From positions 4,972,501 through 5,036,500 of the forward strand of contig NZ_CP076132.1 in the NCBI RefSeq assembly GCF_018736045.1: DNA of 64,000 bases, written 5' to 3'. The translations under genes were made by a program, and so were the position numbers. Each line of letters begins with the position of its first letter. Position 1 is the stretch's first letter. Source of the stretch: Flammeovirga yaeyamensis (GTDB lineage Bacteria; Bacteroidota; Bacteroidia; Cytophagales; Flammeovirgaceae). The notes beneath the pieces were generated by a model. The model did not search any database. It saw only the letters and a list, made by a program, of their open reading frames with translations, and was not told the DNA's origin. Shown piece after piece: positions 9,182-17,698 of this stretch.

Positions 9182-9276
9182 AAAGCTTGTCTGTAGTTTT
9201 TGATTACACTTTAATAGAAGCACTTATCAAATATGCCTCTTGAACACGCAATATAACACTATTGAGTAAGAAGTGT

Positions 9277-10104
9277 TTATTGTAATGTTCCATTTCTCCA
9301 CTTCTTCACAGTATCAAACCAAATTCTCTTGTAATCATAAGATCTTTTTAGTTCGTAATGTGATCCCGTAAACTGATTATCCTCTTCGAAGAAATCAAAT
9401 TCTACCTGACCGTGGTTTAAGTTGCTATTGTACGACCATCGTATTCCACCATCTATGTTACTAATTGTATCGGGTGATCCAAAAATGATATATATAATTC
9501 CTCTATCTGTCTTCCATCCTTCCTTGTAATCCGTAAACTTAATATTCGCTTCCGTTACTCTCTCAAAGTATAATTTGATTAACCTTTTGGCATTATCCGG
9601 CGACCCTGCCACGTTCAACCAAAAGTTTTCGAAGGCCAATCGAGGTCTTTCTCCCTGAACAAAAGACATCATTTCATTCTGAGTAGAGATATACACCATC
9701 GTTGGGTAAATGTTTTTCATTTTTCGGTATTTCGGAAAATCTTCCGTTACACCAATAAAACCCTCTCCAGCTTTTGCTGTTGTATCCGATTGAATAAAAT
9801 ACAAACCTTTCTTATTTACAGAAATTGTCTCATTGGCCGTTACCTGAAAAGTAGTATCCACAATCATAGGATTTCCCATATTGGCATTTTCCACCATTGG
9901 AGGTGGTGCAGGCATAAAGTCTGTCGAAAAATGATACACAAAATAAGGCGTCCCAGGATTTCCTTTTACAGAAAACGTTTCTCCCGGTTTGGCATAGTTC
10001 GTATTATTACTCAAACCAATAGAAAAGCTATTTTGGGCATTTACCGTTTGAGTGATAAGAATGATGTTGAATATCAGATAGAATATTGATGTCGTCTGTC
10101 TCAT
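9277..10104 (-). CDS. GWxTD domain-containing secreted protein
   Basis: Bacteroidota-type protein carrying the GWxTD domain (named for a conserved GWxTD motif), here KEGWKTDRGIIYIIFGSPD, with the partner stretch RLAFENFWLNVAGSPDNAKRLIKLYFERV before it. Function is unknown; exported to the periplasm or outer membrane. Signal peptide within residues 1-24 (ITQTVNAQ cleavage region). The ATG at 10104 is used; the codon before it (10107) is a TTG. At 275 residues it is shorter than the members of over 400 residues that I know, because the section between signal peptide and domain is short. Confidence 0.85.
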   Translation of the reverse strand: MRQTTSIFYLIFNIILITQTVNAQNSFSIGLSNNTNYAKPGETFSVKGNPGTPYFVYHFSTDFMPAPPPMVENANMGNPMIVDTTFQVTANETISVNKKGLYFIQSDTTAKAGEGFIGVTEDFPKYRKMKNIYPTMVYISTQNEMMSFVQGERPRLAFENFWLNVAGSPDNAKRLIKLYFERVTEANIKFTDYKEGWKTDRGIIYIIFGSPDTISNIDGGIRWSYNSNLNHGQVEFDFFEEDNQFTGSHYELKRSYDYKRIWFDTVKKWRNGTLQ

Positions 10105-10212
10105 CAAAAAGTTTTGAATGAAGGATTACTAGTTCTTTATGATATTAAGTTAATAATTTTTTGGAAGTTTAATAAGGTTACTCCTGTAATTCTCCATATC
10201 ATTTGATATAAA

Positions 10213-10246
10213 ATAAAAAAAGGAATCCATTACTGAATTCCTTTTT
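10213..10246 (-). terminator. terminator after the marC remnant
   Basis: AAAAAGGAAT at 10216-10225 pairs with ATTCCTTTTT at 10237-10246. Read on the minus strand it is followed by a T run. It closes the lipB-aroA-marC unit. Confidence 0.65.
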
Positions 10247-10264
10247 CATTGAAGCGATTCACTT

Positions 10265-10833
10265 CTATATATTCGTTTTGAATAATTTGATAGCAATTGC
10301 CAACAAGATGATACCAAATACTTTTCTCAAGATATTGGCGCCACCTTTACCTAATTTTGTTTGAATCCATCCCGAACTTTTCAGAACGATATACACGAAA
10401 ATTAAGTTGATAATGATACCGAGTAAAATACTCCAATTCGAGTATTCCGATTTCAACGAAATAATCGTTGTCATACTACCTGCACCTGCAATTAGTGGAA
10501 ACGCAAGTGGAACAATCGATCCTGACCCTCCTTCATCGGGTTCACTTTTAAAGAAAGTGATTCCCAATATCATCTCCAATCCTAATAAGAATAGAATAAT
10601 TGCACCTGCAATGGCAAATGAACTTACATCAATACCAAAAAGATTAAGAATCTGCGTACCTACTATCAAAAACAAAATCATAATCACACCCGCTACAACG
10701 GTGGCTTTTAACGATTCTATTTTTCCTTCTTTTTCTCTTAAATCAATAATAATTGAATAATATCAATTACTGAAAAAAGAATAAGTGAAACAGACGCTAC
10801 TGCTTTAAAACTGATGTCTAAACTTATATCCAT
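10265..10833 (-). pseudogene. MarC-family integral membrane protein gene, frameshifted
   Basis: MarC-family membrane protein of unknown transport role, normally about 200 residues. From the ATG at 10833 the frame encodes a good MarC N-terminus ending FSVIDII, then runs into QLLLI and a stop at 10738. The family sequence resumes in another frame as IIIDLREKEGKIESLKATVVAGVIM and continues intact to 10265 (about 140 residues from a GTG at 10687). The join is near 10755. The family has GSIP or similar between VIDI and IIIDLR; the missing length must be 1 modulo 3, and 10 nt fits best. A TGA also blocks the second frame upstream. Located 5 bp after aroA. It could be a real pseudogene or a sequence error. 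Confidence 0.85.
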
Positions 10834-10838
10834 ATGTA

Positions 10839-12047
10839 TTACTCTTCTGTAACAAACCCTGCAGCTGCGAGGTCTTCCCAATACGATGGGTAAGATTTTG
10901 CCACTACTTCAGGTTCGTCGATATTTAACTCACCTAACATAGACAAAGGAGCAAAAGCCATGGCCATTCTATGATCTTCATATGTATGAATGCTTTGTCC
11001 TTCGATTTTTATACCGCCTTTCGGCACACGGATTTCCTCATCACCGATCACCTCAATCTCCAAACCTAATTTTCTGATTTCGTTTTGAAGTGCTGCAATT
11101 CTATCCGTTTCTTTAATTCTTAAACTTTGAAGCCCGATCATTCTACCTTCCATACCCATCGCTGCCACTAAAGACACAATTGTTTGTGCCAAGTCAGGAC
11201 AGTGCGTAAAGTCGAAATAGAATTTCTCTGCTTTCTCCATTTTTGATAAGCGAACGCCATCTGCCTCAAAAGTAGATTTCACACCCAATTGCTCCATCAT
11301 CTCTACAATTGCCTTATCCCCTTGAAGTGAATCTTCTCTTAAGTGCATGATTTTGATATCACACTCTTCAGATAAAGCGGCAATTGAATACCAGTAACTC
11401 GCACCCGACCAATCCGACTCAATAGTGTATTCGCCTGATTGATAATCTTGAGGGGTTACTTTAATGATATTTTCTTCCCAAGTATATTTCACTCCAAAAC
11501 GTTCCATCAAGCTCAATGTCATCATGATGTATGGTTTAGAAGCCACAGTGCCTTCTAAAGTCAATTCCAAACCTTTTGGTAAAGTTGGAGCGACTAAAAG
11601 TAAAGCGGAGATATACTGACTACTTACATCACCACGGATACTCACTTTCTCAGAAACTTGATCAAAGCTTTTGATCTCATGAGGAGGATATCCATCGTTT
11701 TTCTGATATTCAATTTCAGCACCTAATGTTCTAAGTGCATCCACTAAAATACCGATAGGACGTTCTTGCATACGTGCCGTACCTGTCATTAAAGACGGAC
11801 GGTTATTTGCCGCAGTATACGCCGTTAAAAAACGCATTGTTGTCCCTGCATCCAAAACATCTAGCGTATGATCGCCAGAATCTAATAAACGCATCATTGT
11901 CTGTGTATCTCTAGCCATAGAGATATTTGACAACTGAATACTTTCTTTCGCACACGCTTGAATAATCAAAGCTCTATTACTCTCTGACTTTGATGATACC
12001 AATGGTACATTCAAGCTAACCTTTTTAGAAGGGTGATGTATTTTCAT
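10839..12047 (-). CDS. aroA: 3-phosphoshikimate 1-carboxyvinyltransferase (EPSP synthase)
   Basis: Sixth step of the shikimate pathway: transfers enolpyruvyl from PEP to shikimate 3-phosphate. Landmarks in order: SKSESNRALI near the N-terminus, LDAGTTMRFLTAY (about 64-76), TARMQERPIGILVDAL, DVSSQYISALLL, DWSGASYWYSIAALS, LRIKETDRIAALQNEIRKLG and YEDHRMAMAFAPL near the C-terminus. These are the substrate-binding Lys, Arg, Asp and Glu motifs of the two inside-out domains. Length 402 residues, intact, slightly shorter than the E. coli enzyme. Its start is 11 bp after the lipB stop, and marC follows at 5 bp. Confidence 0.97.
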   Translation of the reverse strand: MKIHHPSKKVSLNVPLVSSKSESNRALIIQACAKESIQLSNISMARDTQTMMRLLDSGDHTLDVLDAGTTMRFLTAYTAANNRPSLMTGTARMQERPIGILVDALRTLGAEIEYQKNDGYPPHEIKSFDQVSEKVSIRGDVSSQYISALLLVAPTLPKGLELTLEGTVASKPYIMMTLSLMERFGVKYTWEENIIKVTPQDYQSGEYTIESDWSGASYWYSIAALSEECDIKIMHLREDSLQGDKAIVEMMEQLGVKSTFEADGVRLSKMEKAEKFYFDFTHCPDLAQTIVSLVAAMGMEGRMIGLQSLRIKETDRIAALQNEIRKLGLEIEVIGDEEIRVPKGGIKIEGQSIHTYEDHRMAMAFAPLSMLGELNIDEPEVVAKSYPSYWEDLAAAGFVTEE

Positions 12048-12058
12048 AGTCTATTCTG

Positions 12059-12787
12059 TTAGTTCTCTTGGTTTTCAAACAACTCCATTTCGAATAGGGT
12101 AGCCAAATGATTTTTCAATTTGCCTTCCACTTCGCTCATTTCAAGTTGATGTCCTAATTCTTGTTCCATAGAAGTAACTGCTTTATCAGAGATACCACAA
12201 GGAACAATATTGCCGAAAAATTTTAAATCTGCATTTACGTTTAAAGCAAAACCATGCATTGTTACCCAACGCGATGTTTTTACTCCCATAGCACAGATTT
12301 TTCTAGGATTAGGATCGTTTTCCTCTCCAATCCACACACCTGTTAGTCCATCAATTCTTCCCGACTTAATACCGTAATCGGCCAAAGTAAGGATAATTGC
12401 CTCTTCCAACAGTCTTAAATATTTATGTATATCTGTAAAAAAGTTATCAAGATCTAGGATAGGATAACCTACAATCTGACCAGGACCATGATAAGTAATA
12501 TCTCCTCCACGGTTGATCTTAAAAAACTCTACATGTTCTCTATCCAATCCTTGTTGATCCAATAAAAGATGTTCCTCTTTACCGCTTTTTCCTAATGTGT
12601 ACACATGAGGGTGTTCCACAAACAATAAATAATTATTGGTTGTTTCCGCTTCTTCTCCTCTATCTGTTCTTCTTCTATTTTCGAGCTTGGTCTGAACAAT
12701 ACCATCAAACAATTCCGTTTGATAATCCCATGCTTGGGCATATTTCATATTACCAAGGTGACGAAATTCGACTTTTTTGTTCATCAT
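12059..12787 (-). CDS. lipB: octanoyltransferase (lipoyl-[acyl-carrier-protein] transferase)
   Basis: Moves octanoyl from acyl carrier protein to lipoyl domains, the first committed step of de novo lipoate attachment. Motifs: EHPHVYTLGKSG (about 59-69), RGGDITYHGPGQIVGYPI (93-110), KICAMGVKTSRWVTMHGFALN (163-183). The catalytic pair is visible as K163 and C197 (NIVPCGI), spaced 34 residues as in the E. coli enzyme. Length 242 residues. Two consecutive ATGs (12787 and 12784) could serve as start. First gene of the lipB-aroA-marC unit. No lipA is nearby. Confidence 0.96.
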   Translation of the reverse strand: MMNKKVEFRHLGNMKYAQAWDYQTELFDGIVQTKLENRRRTDRGEEAETTNNYLLFVEHPHVYTLGKSGKEEHLLLDQQGLDREHVEFFKINRGGDITYHGPGQIVGYPILDLDNFFTDIHKYLRLLEEAIILTLADYGIKSGRIDGLTGVWIGEENDPNPRKICAMGVKTSRWVTMHGFALNVNADLKFFGNIVPCGISDKAVTSMEQELGHQLEMSEVEGKLKNHLATLFEMELFENQEN

Positions 12788-12940
12788 ATTCTTCTCCTAC
12801 AAATTACTTGATGTTGAAAAAGATAAATGCCATCATCAAGTAACATTAAAGTGAAACTCATTTACTGTAAAGTATCATCAAAACACCATTTGAAATACTA
12901 CTTTACTATGAGCCTTTCTTTTCCAACTGCGAAATTGCAT

Positions 12941-12972
12941 AAAAAAAACCTCTTCTGTAAATAGAAGAGGTT
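12941..12972 (-). terminator. terminator after the 123-residue acidic protein gene
   Basis: AACCTCTTCT pairs with AGAAGAGGTT (12963-12972) around a 6-nt loop. On the minus strand the hairpin is followed by eight T residues. Strong intrinsic terminator. Confidence 0.85.
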
Positions 12973-12998
12973 GATATATTGAAAATTTCTTGATTTTT

Positions 12999-13370
12999 CT
13001 AGTTTGTGGACTTTATATACGACAAAAACTCACCTTGAATACCCAAGGTGCTCGCTAATTTTAACATAGCAGTAGCTTCCATTTCACTAATGTAGCCTTT
13101 CCTATTGTTGGCATCCCAAGCAAGGGAAATATATTTAAGTCGTGTTTCTTTCGGAAACTCTAGCATAACCTCGGATAAGTACTGTTTCGCATTATCAAAA
13201 GCATTTACATAATCTTCAGCTATAAATTTGGTCGCCCATTCAAGTTCAGCATGACCGTCAATATTAGTCGCAGTTTCGTCAAGAATTGCCTGTTCATCTT
13301 CATCAAGTCCATGATAATGGAATATTACAGATTTTATGAGAAGGTAGGCTTTTTTCTCTTCACTAGTCAT
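12999..13370 (-). CDS. hypothetical acidic helical protein, TerB-like
   Basis: 123-residue soluble protein, no signal peptide or membrane segment, strongly acidic in its first half (HGLDEDEQAILDE). The helical pattern, with a late EMEATAMLKLASTLGIQGEF where an acidic residue precedes an LGI turn, resembles the TerB-like tellurite-resistance fold. I cannot confirm that by eye and assign no function. It stands alone with a well-formed promoter upstream (13397-13427) and a strong terminator downstream, so it is an independently expressed single gene with a leader of only about 20 nt. Confidence 0.6.
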   Translation of the reverse strand: MTSEEKKAYLLIKSVIFHYHGLDEDEQAILDETATNIDGHAELEWATKFIAEDYVNAFDNAKQYLSEVMLEFPKETRLKYISLAWDANNRKGYISEMEATAMLKLASTLGIQGEFLSYIKSTN

Positions 13371-13396
13371 TTATTTCAATAACAAAGTTTACTTGA

Positions 13397-13427
13397 CAAA
13401 TATAACATTATATGTCATCTCACCAAA
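13397..13427 (-). promoter_or_regulatory. Bacteroidota sigma-A-type promoter of the 123-residue protein gene
   Basis: Read on the minus strand: TTTG (13427-13424), 19-nt spacer, TATATTTG (13404-13397). This matches TTTG-N19/21-TAnnTTTG at every fixed position. The expected start of transcription is around 13390, about 20 nt before the ATG at 13370. Confidence 0.7.
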
Positions 13428-13536
13428 TAAACGTTAATGTTAATACGTTGATCAAATGAATAATTATTCAATCAACTTATTGTTAATTAAACAGTTATAC
13501 AAAAATCATTTCTAACAAAAAAAACTGTCATATAGC

Positions 13537-13575
13537 AAAAAAGAAGCTCTATTTATACAATAAAGCTTCTTTTTC
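13537..13575 (-). terminator. terminator after the UDP-glucuronate decarboxylase gene
   Basis: AAAAAGAAGCT pairs with AGCTTCTTTTT (13564-13574) around an AT-rich loop of about 15 nt. On the minus strand it ends in T6. It is 17 bp past the stop codon. Confidence 0.75.
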
Positions 13576-13591
13576 CATGAACAGTGGAATG

Positions 13592-14527
13592 TTATTTTAC
13601 TTTTTTCTGAAAATAGTCCAAAGTAAGTTTCAAACCTTCTGCTCTATCTACTTTTGGAGTCCAATCCAAAATTTCTTTCGCTCTTGTGATATCTGGCTGT
13701 CTCACTTTTGGATCATCTTTAGGAAGATCTTTGTAAATCACTTTTGATTTAGATCCAGTAAGTGCAACAATTTCCTCTGCAAATTCTTTGATCGTAATTT
13801 CTTGAGGATTACCAATATTTACTGGTTGGTGGTAATCTGACATAGTCAATCGGTAAATACCTTCTACCAAATCGGCTACATAACAGAAAGATCTTGTTTG
13901 AGAACCATCACCAAATACAGTAATATCTTCTCCTCTTAATGCCTGACTCATGAATGCTGGTAGAGCGCGACCATCATCCAGACGCATTCTTGGACCGTAT
14001 GTATTGAAGATACGAACCATACCTGTGTTCACACCATGGAAAGTATGGTACCCCATTGTGATTGCCTCTTGGAATCTTTTTGCTTCATCGTACACACCAC
14101 GTGGTCCAATTGGGTTTACATTACCCCAATAATCTTCTTTCTGAGGGTGAACATTTGGATCGCCATACACTTCTGAAGTAGAAGCAATGATAAATCTAGA
14201 TTTTTTTACTCTAGCTAATCCTAATAAATTATATGGTGCCAAAGATCCTACTTTTAGTGTTTGGATAGGCATTTCCAAATAATCAATTGGGCTTGCAGGC
14301 GATGCGAAATGTAGAATGTAATCCACTTCTCCAGGAACGTGAACAAACTTAGTCACATCATGATGGTAAAATTCAAAATTAGAGTTACCGAATAGATGAG
14401 AAATATTGTCTTCGCTACCAGTTAAGAAGTTATCCATTCCGACAACCTTAAAACCGTTGTCCAGGAACTTATCGCACAAGTGTGATCCAAGGAAACCTGC
14501 TGCTCCTGTTATTAGGACTCTTTTCAT
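13592..14527 (-). CDS. uxs: UDP-glucuronate decarboxylase (UDP-xylose synthase)
   Basis: Extended short-chain dehydrogenase of the UXS group, converting UDP-glucuronate to UDP-xylose with bound NAD+; cytosolic, supplying xylose units for surface polysaccharides. The Rossmann motif GAAGFLG is at 8-14, the catalytic Tyr/Lys pair at Y146-DEA-K150, and the active-site loop STSEVYGDP at 116-124. The UXS signature [25 protein letters not shown] and the FNTYGPRM and [12 protein letters not shown] blocks separate it from plain epimerases. Length 311 residues, typical of the bacterial soluble form. Its start is 25 bp after the YrdC/YciO gene, so the two form one transcript. Confidence 0.93.
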   Translation of the reverse strand: MKRVLITGAAGFLGSHLCDKFLDNGFKVVGMDNFLTGSEDNISHLFGNSNFEFYHHDVTKFVHVPGEVDYILHFASPASPIDYLEMPIQTLKVGSLAPYNLLGLARVKKSRFIIASTSEVYGDPNVHPQKEDYWGNVNPIGPRGVYDEAKRFQEAITMGYHTFHGVNTGMVRIFNTYGPRMRLDDGRALPAFMSQALRGEDITVFGDGSQTRSFCYVADLVEGIYRLTMSDYHQPVNIGNPQEITIKEFAEEIVALTGSKSKVIYKDLPKDDPKVRQPDITRAKEILDWTPKVDRAEGLKLTLDYFQKKVK

Positions 14528-14552
14528 TGTATGTAAATAATTTGGTTATTGC

Positions 14553-15179
14553 TTATAAAAAATCAGAGATGTCGCCTGCTCCTTCCCTTACTACATCAAA
14601 ATCTCCGTTGGTTAAATTGACTACCGTTGATAGATGAATATTTCCGAAGCCGCCATCGATAACAGCATCTACTTGTTTTTCGTAATCTTCGTAAATCAAT
14701 TCAGGGTCAGTTGGATATTCTAAAATATCATCATCTTGTTTAAGAGAAGTAGTCACAATAGGGTTACCCAGCAATCGTACTAATTCTCTTGGGATATTAT
14801 TATCAGGCACACGAATACCCACTTCTTTTTTCTTAGTATCTACCAACTTTGGAACAGCACTACTTGCATTCATAATAAAAGTATAAGGACCAGGAAGGGC
14901 TTTCTTTAATATTCTGAATGTAGGTGTTTCTATATGTTTCACATAAGTGGTGATATCAGATAGATCGTAACAAATAAACGATAGATTCATTTTATTTGCC
15001 TTCAAACCTTTAAACCTCAATAATTTTTTTAAAGCGGCGGTATTATTTAAATCGCAACCCACACCATATACAGTGTCGGTAGGATAAATCACTAAACCTC
15101 CTTTCTTTAATATTTTTACTACCTCATTAAGAAGTCTCTCTTGAGGATTATCTGCATTGATTCTAAAAAATTCTGCCAT
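14553..15179 (-). CDS. YrdC/Sua5-domain protein, YciO type (L-threonylcarbamoyladenylate synthase family)
   Basis: 208 residues made of one YrdC domain. The nucleotide-binding region shows KGGLVIYPTDTVYGVGCDL near 29-46, then the KxxR-type segment LLRFKGLKANKMNLSFIC, LPGPYTFI, and GIRVPDNNIPRELVRLLG. YrdC-domain enzymes make threonylcarbamoyl-AMP for tRNA t6A. The YciO branch, which this resembles in KMNLSFICYDLSD, is a paralog whose in vivo role is less settled. First gene of a two-gene unit with the UXS gene. The promoter at 15187-15217 sits so close to the ATG that the mRNA should be nearly leaderless. Confidence 0.85.
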   Translation of the reverse strand: MAEFFRINADNPQERLLNEVVKILKKGGLVIYPTDTVYGVGCDLNNTAALKKLLRFKGLKANKMNLSFICYDLSDITTYVKHIETPTFRILKKALPGPYTFIMNASSAVPKLVDTKKKEVGIRVPDNNIPRELVRLLGNPIVTTSLKQDDDILEYPTDPELIYEDYEKQVDAVIDGGFGNIHLSTVVNLTNGDFDVVREGAGDISDFL

Positions 15180-15186
15180 GACTCGT

Positions 15187-15217
15187 CAAAGTTAATATGT
15201 GTGCTTAAAGGTTCAAT
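15187..15217 (-). promoter_or_regulatory. promoter of the yciO-uxs unit, close enough for a leaderless mRNA
   Basis: On the minus strand: ATTG (15217-15214), 19-nt spacer, TAACTTTG (15194-15187). The -7 box ends 8 bases before the ATG at 15179, so transcription should start within a few bases of the start codon. Confidence 0.6.
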
Positions 15218-15395
15218 TAATTTACTTAAAAAATGCTCTTTTTAGAAGAAGATTTACTATATATTGCTAACTCTCCTAAGTACGATGAAAATTATCGTGT
15301 AAATATAGAACTGTTTTCATCATAGTTTAATGGATTACATTATACACAAGAGTTTATTTTTTAAAGACTCTACTTAATAATCTAACCACGTTATA

Positions 15396-15950
15396 ATGGG
15401 ATATATCACCATCAAAGTTAAAACTACCTATCTAGAATTAAAAAATAATCTAGTAACACAATATACTTTTCCTTTTGAAGTAGATGTTCTTCCTTGGCAA
15501 CCTAAAGACACTCAAGAATACTTAAAAGTGTATAAGGCAGTGGGTGATGCTTGGGGATGGACAGGTAGCACTTTATTAGATGAAGAAACACTTTCCCGTA
15601 GGATTCATTCTCCTTCGAGAATATTCTACCTTTTAAAGGTAAGTGATGAAGTAGCTGGGTTTATTGAGTTTGTTCTTGATGATAAAAAGGAAGTTGAAAT
15701 ATTATACTTTGGCTTAACGCCTAATTTTATTGGTAAAAAACTTGGATTACCCTTTTTAAGTACAACAATTGATAAAGTAATCCAACTATATGATATCAAA
15801 AAAGTGTGGTTGCATACTTGTGAATACGATCACCCTTCTGCGATAAAAAATTATAAAAAAGTAGGCTTTGAAGTCATCAAAGAAGAACTGGTGGAAGAAC
15901 CCTACGATGAAGACTATTTAGAAGAATTTAAAAAGAAATATCATGGATAA
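15396..15950 (+). CDS. GNAT-family N-acetyltransferase
   Basis: 184-residue acetyltransferase-like protein. The core GNAT pattern is visible from about residue 85: FYLLKVSDEVAGFIEF (beta strands 2-4), EILYFGLTPNFIGKKLGLPFLSTTIDKV (acetyl-CoA loop, with GKKLGLP in place of the usual QxxGxG/A), WLHTCEYDHPSAIKNYKKVGFEVI (the Asn/Tyr C-terminal motif). The substrate cannot be inferred. Its last 8 bp overlap the start of rdgB, indicating coupled translation. It is divergent from the yciO-uxs unit. Confidence 0.85.
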   Translation: MGYITIKVKTTYLELKNNLVTQYTFPFEVDVLPWQPKDTQEYLKVYKAVGDAWGWTGSTLLDEETLSRRIHSPSRIFYLLKVSDEVAGFIEFVLDDKKEVEILYFGLTPNFIGKKLGLPFLSTTIDKVIQLYDIKKVWLHTCEYDHPSAIKNYKKVGFEVIKEELVEEPYDEDYLEEFKKKYHG

Positions 15951-16521
15951 GATCTGTTTTGCGACAAACAATCCGAATAAATTAAAGGAAATTCAAAGAC
16001 AGCTTGAAGGGCAATATCAAGTAGTGAGTTTGAAGGAAATTGGATGTGAAGAGGAATTGCCAGAGACTCAAGAAACATTGGAGGGAAACTCTGCTCAAAA
16101 AGCACAATATGTTTGGGATAATTATAAAGTAAGTTGTTTTGCAGACGATACCGGATTAGAGATTAATGCACTAAACGGAGATCCGGGAGTTTACTCTGCT
16201 CGATATGCCGGACCTCAAAGAGACAGTGATGACAACATGGACCTTGTCCTTAAAAACTTAGAAGATAAAGCTGACCGATCAGCAAGATTTAGAACCGTCA
16301 TCACTTTAGTTTGGAATGGAGAAGTAAAACAAGTGGATGGCATTGCTGAAGGCGAAATCATTACAGTAAGAACAGGTGATGATGGATTCGGTTATGACCC
16401 TATTTTCCGTCCTAATGGATATGACAAAACATTTGCTCAAATTTCTGCAGATGAAAAGAATAAAATTAGCCATAGAGGTAAAGCAGTAGAAAAATTAATC
16501 ACTTTATTGAAAAATCTATAA
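15943..16521 (+). CDS. rdgB: XTP/dITP diphosphatase (RdgB/HAM1 family)
   Basis: House-cleaning pyrophosphatase that hydrolyses dITP, dXTP and ITP so that deaminated purines are not put into DNA. Family motifs: CFATNNPNKLKEI at the N-terminus, SCFADDTGLEINALNGDPGVYSARYAG (about 65-91, acidic metal-binding residues), DGFGYDPIFRP and FAQISADEKNKISHRGKA near the C-terminus. 192 residues, intact. Translationally coupled to the upstream acetyltransferase by an 8-bp overlap, and followed by a hairpin. Confidence 0.96.
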   Translation: MDKICFATNNPNKLKEIQRQLEGQYQVVSLKEIGCEEELPETQETLEGNSAQKAQYVWDNYKVSCFADDTGLEINALNGDPGVYSARYAGPQRDSDDNMDLVLKNLEDKADRSARFRTVITLVWNGEVKQVDGIAEGEIITVRTGDDGFGYDPIFRPNGYDKTFAQISADEKNKISHRGKAVEKLITLLKNL

Positions 16522-16525
16522 AAAT

Positions 16526-16564
16526 ATCACCTTCTAGACTCTATTAATGAGTGAAGAAGGTGAT
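16526..16564 (+). terminator. hairpin after rdgB, weak terminator
   Basis: ATCACCTTCT (16526-16535) pairs with AGAAGGTGAT (16555-16564), with a further ACTC/GAGT pairing inside. No T run follows on the plus strand, so it may act as an mRNA 3' stabiliser rather than an efficient terminator. Confidence 0.45.
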
Positions 16565-16655
16565 ACCCCTCTAATTTTACTTTTAGTTTAGTATATTGAC
16601 TCATCAGTGTTTCATCAATGATGTCACCTATCATATTTTTTAAACGTTCTACTAC

Positions 16656-17615
16656 ATGTTACTAACATTACAAACAAAGAAGCAGTATAGAAATTTTGGT
16701 TTGGCCTTTGGTATCGCTTCTTTAGCGATTCAGATTCTTCCATTATTCTATGCTATGGCTACAAAAGACAATGTGCAGATCAATATTATTGGTCGATTTG
16801 TGATTTCATTTTTTGGTGCTCCTACCATCTTATTTTTTGGGTTAGCGTTATTAAAATCATACAAAGAAAAAGCACTTTTTTGGATAGGAATATTGGGCGT
16901 TTGGCTCACAGTGATGCTCAATATTTATATTTTTAAGTGGGGAGAAGAAGTATACCTTCAAAATATTTTGCACGACCTTTCTAGAAAAGTCATGGCTATG
17001 ATTCTAGGATTACTAGCTATTCGATACTTTATACAATCGAAGAATTTTCTTCATTTAATCGTAGGCTTTAGTGTTATCGTATTGATGACGGTAACTAATA
17101 GTGTTTTACAAACCTATAAGATGTTACCTCTAGGAGATATATTAGAACAATCTCTTTTAGGAGCAATGTTCTATGTACTTACACTTGGTTTTGGATATAT
17201 ATTATTCAAAATATTTTCAAGTAAAGACGATGCAGAAGATGATTTGGCTGAGGATTTATTTACTCCATTCTCTAAAGCACATTTAGTATTCTACTTTATG
17301 ATTATCGGTCTTTATTTCTCAGATTTTTGGAAAGGAAATATTGCATGGCAGACAGAGCTTAATATTCTATTTATGTCTTTATTTGCCATGATTGGAATAA
17401 TCTACTTCTCAAAAAATATCATTACGATTGGTATGGCAATTACGTTAATCTCTTTGATTGGACGAATTATCGCTTTCTATCAAACAAACTCGATGGAAGC
17501 GACTTTCTCTATTGTTTTCTCATTGATGATATTGGGATTATTCGAATTCTCAAGAAGAGCAAATAATGAGGAGGAAAAAGCTTTGAAAAAAAGGGGTGGG
17601 CGTAAAACCACTTAG
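16656..17615 (+). CDS. polytopic inner-membrane protein, function unknown
   Basis: 319 residues with about nine or ten hydrophobic segments spread from residue 13 to 300, for example FGLAFGIASLAIQILPLFYA, FVISFFGAPTILFFGLALL, LFWIGILGVWLTVMLNIYIF and FSIVFSLMILGLFEF. A cytosolic acidic patch (SSKDDAEDDLAEDLF) near 190-204 splits the molecule into two halves, and the C-terminus is basic (KKRGGRKTT). No family motif is recognised. Single gene, bounded by the rdgB hairpin upstream and a bidirectional terminator downstream. Confidence 0.75.
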   Translation: MLLTLQTKKQYRNFGLAFGIASLAIQILPLFYAMATKDNVQINIIGRFVISFFGAPTILFFGLALLKSYKEKALFWIGILGVWLTVMLNIYIFKWGEEVYLQNILHDLSRKVMAMILGLLAIRYFIQSKNFLHLIVGFSVIVLMTVTNSVLQTYKMLPLGDILEQSLLGAMFYVLTLGFGYILFKIFSSKDDAEDDLAEDLFTPFSKAHLVFYFMIIGLYFSDFWKGNIAWQTELNILFMSLFAMIGIIYFSKNIITIGMAITLISLIGRIIAFYQTNSMEATFSIVFSLMILGLFEFSRRANNEEEKALKKRGGRKTT

Positions 17616-17638
17616 ATATATACTGAATATCAACTTAA

Positions 17639-17680
17639 AAAAACAGGCTACCCCAAACAAAATTGAGGTAGCCTGTTTTA
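17639..17680. terminator. bidirectional terminator
   Basis: AAACAGGCTACC (17641-17652) pairs with GGTAGCCTGTTT (17667-17678), flanked by A and T runs. It sits between two convergent genes and serves both. Confidence 0.9.
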
Positions 17681-17698
17681 CTTTTGATACTTATCAAA

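Noticed and set aside
9182-9223. Extended N-terminus for hisB (14 codons upstream)
   Set aside because: The sequence [11 protein letters not shown] starting at 9181 matches the usual HisB start; the upstream codons have no counterpart in the family.
10265-10687. A genuine short 140-residue MarC protein starting at the GTG at 10687
   Set aside because: The N-terminal MarC sequence, including a proper ATG, is present upstream in another frame, so the short form is better explained as the tail of a frameshifted gene.
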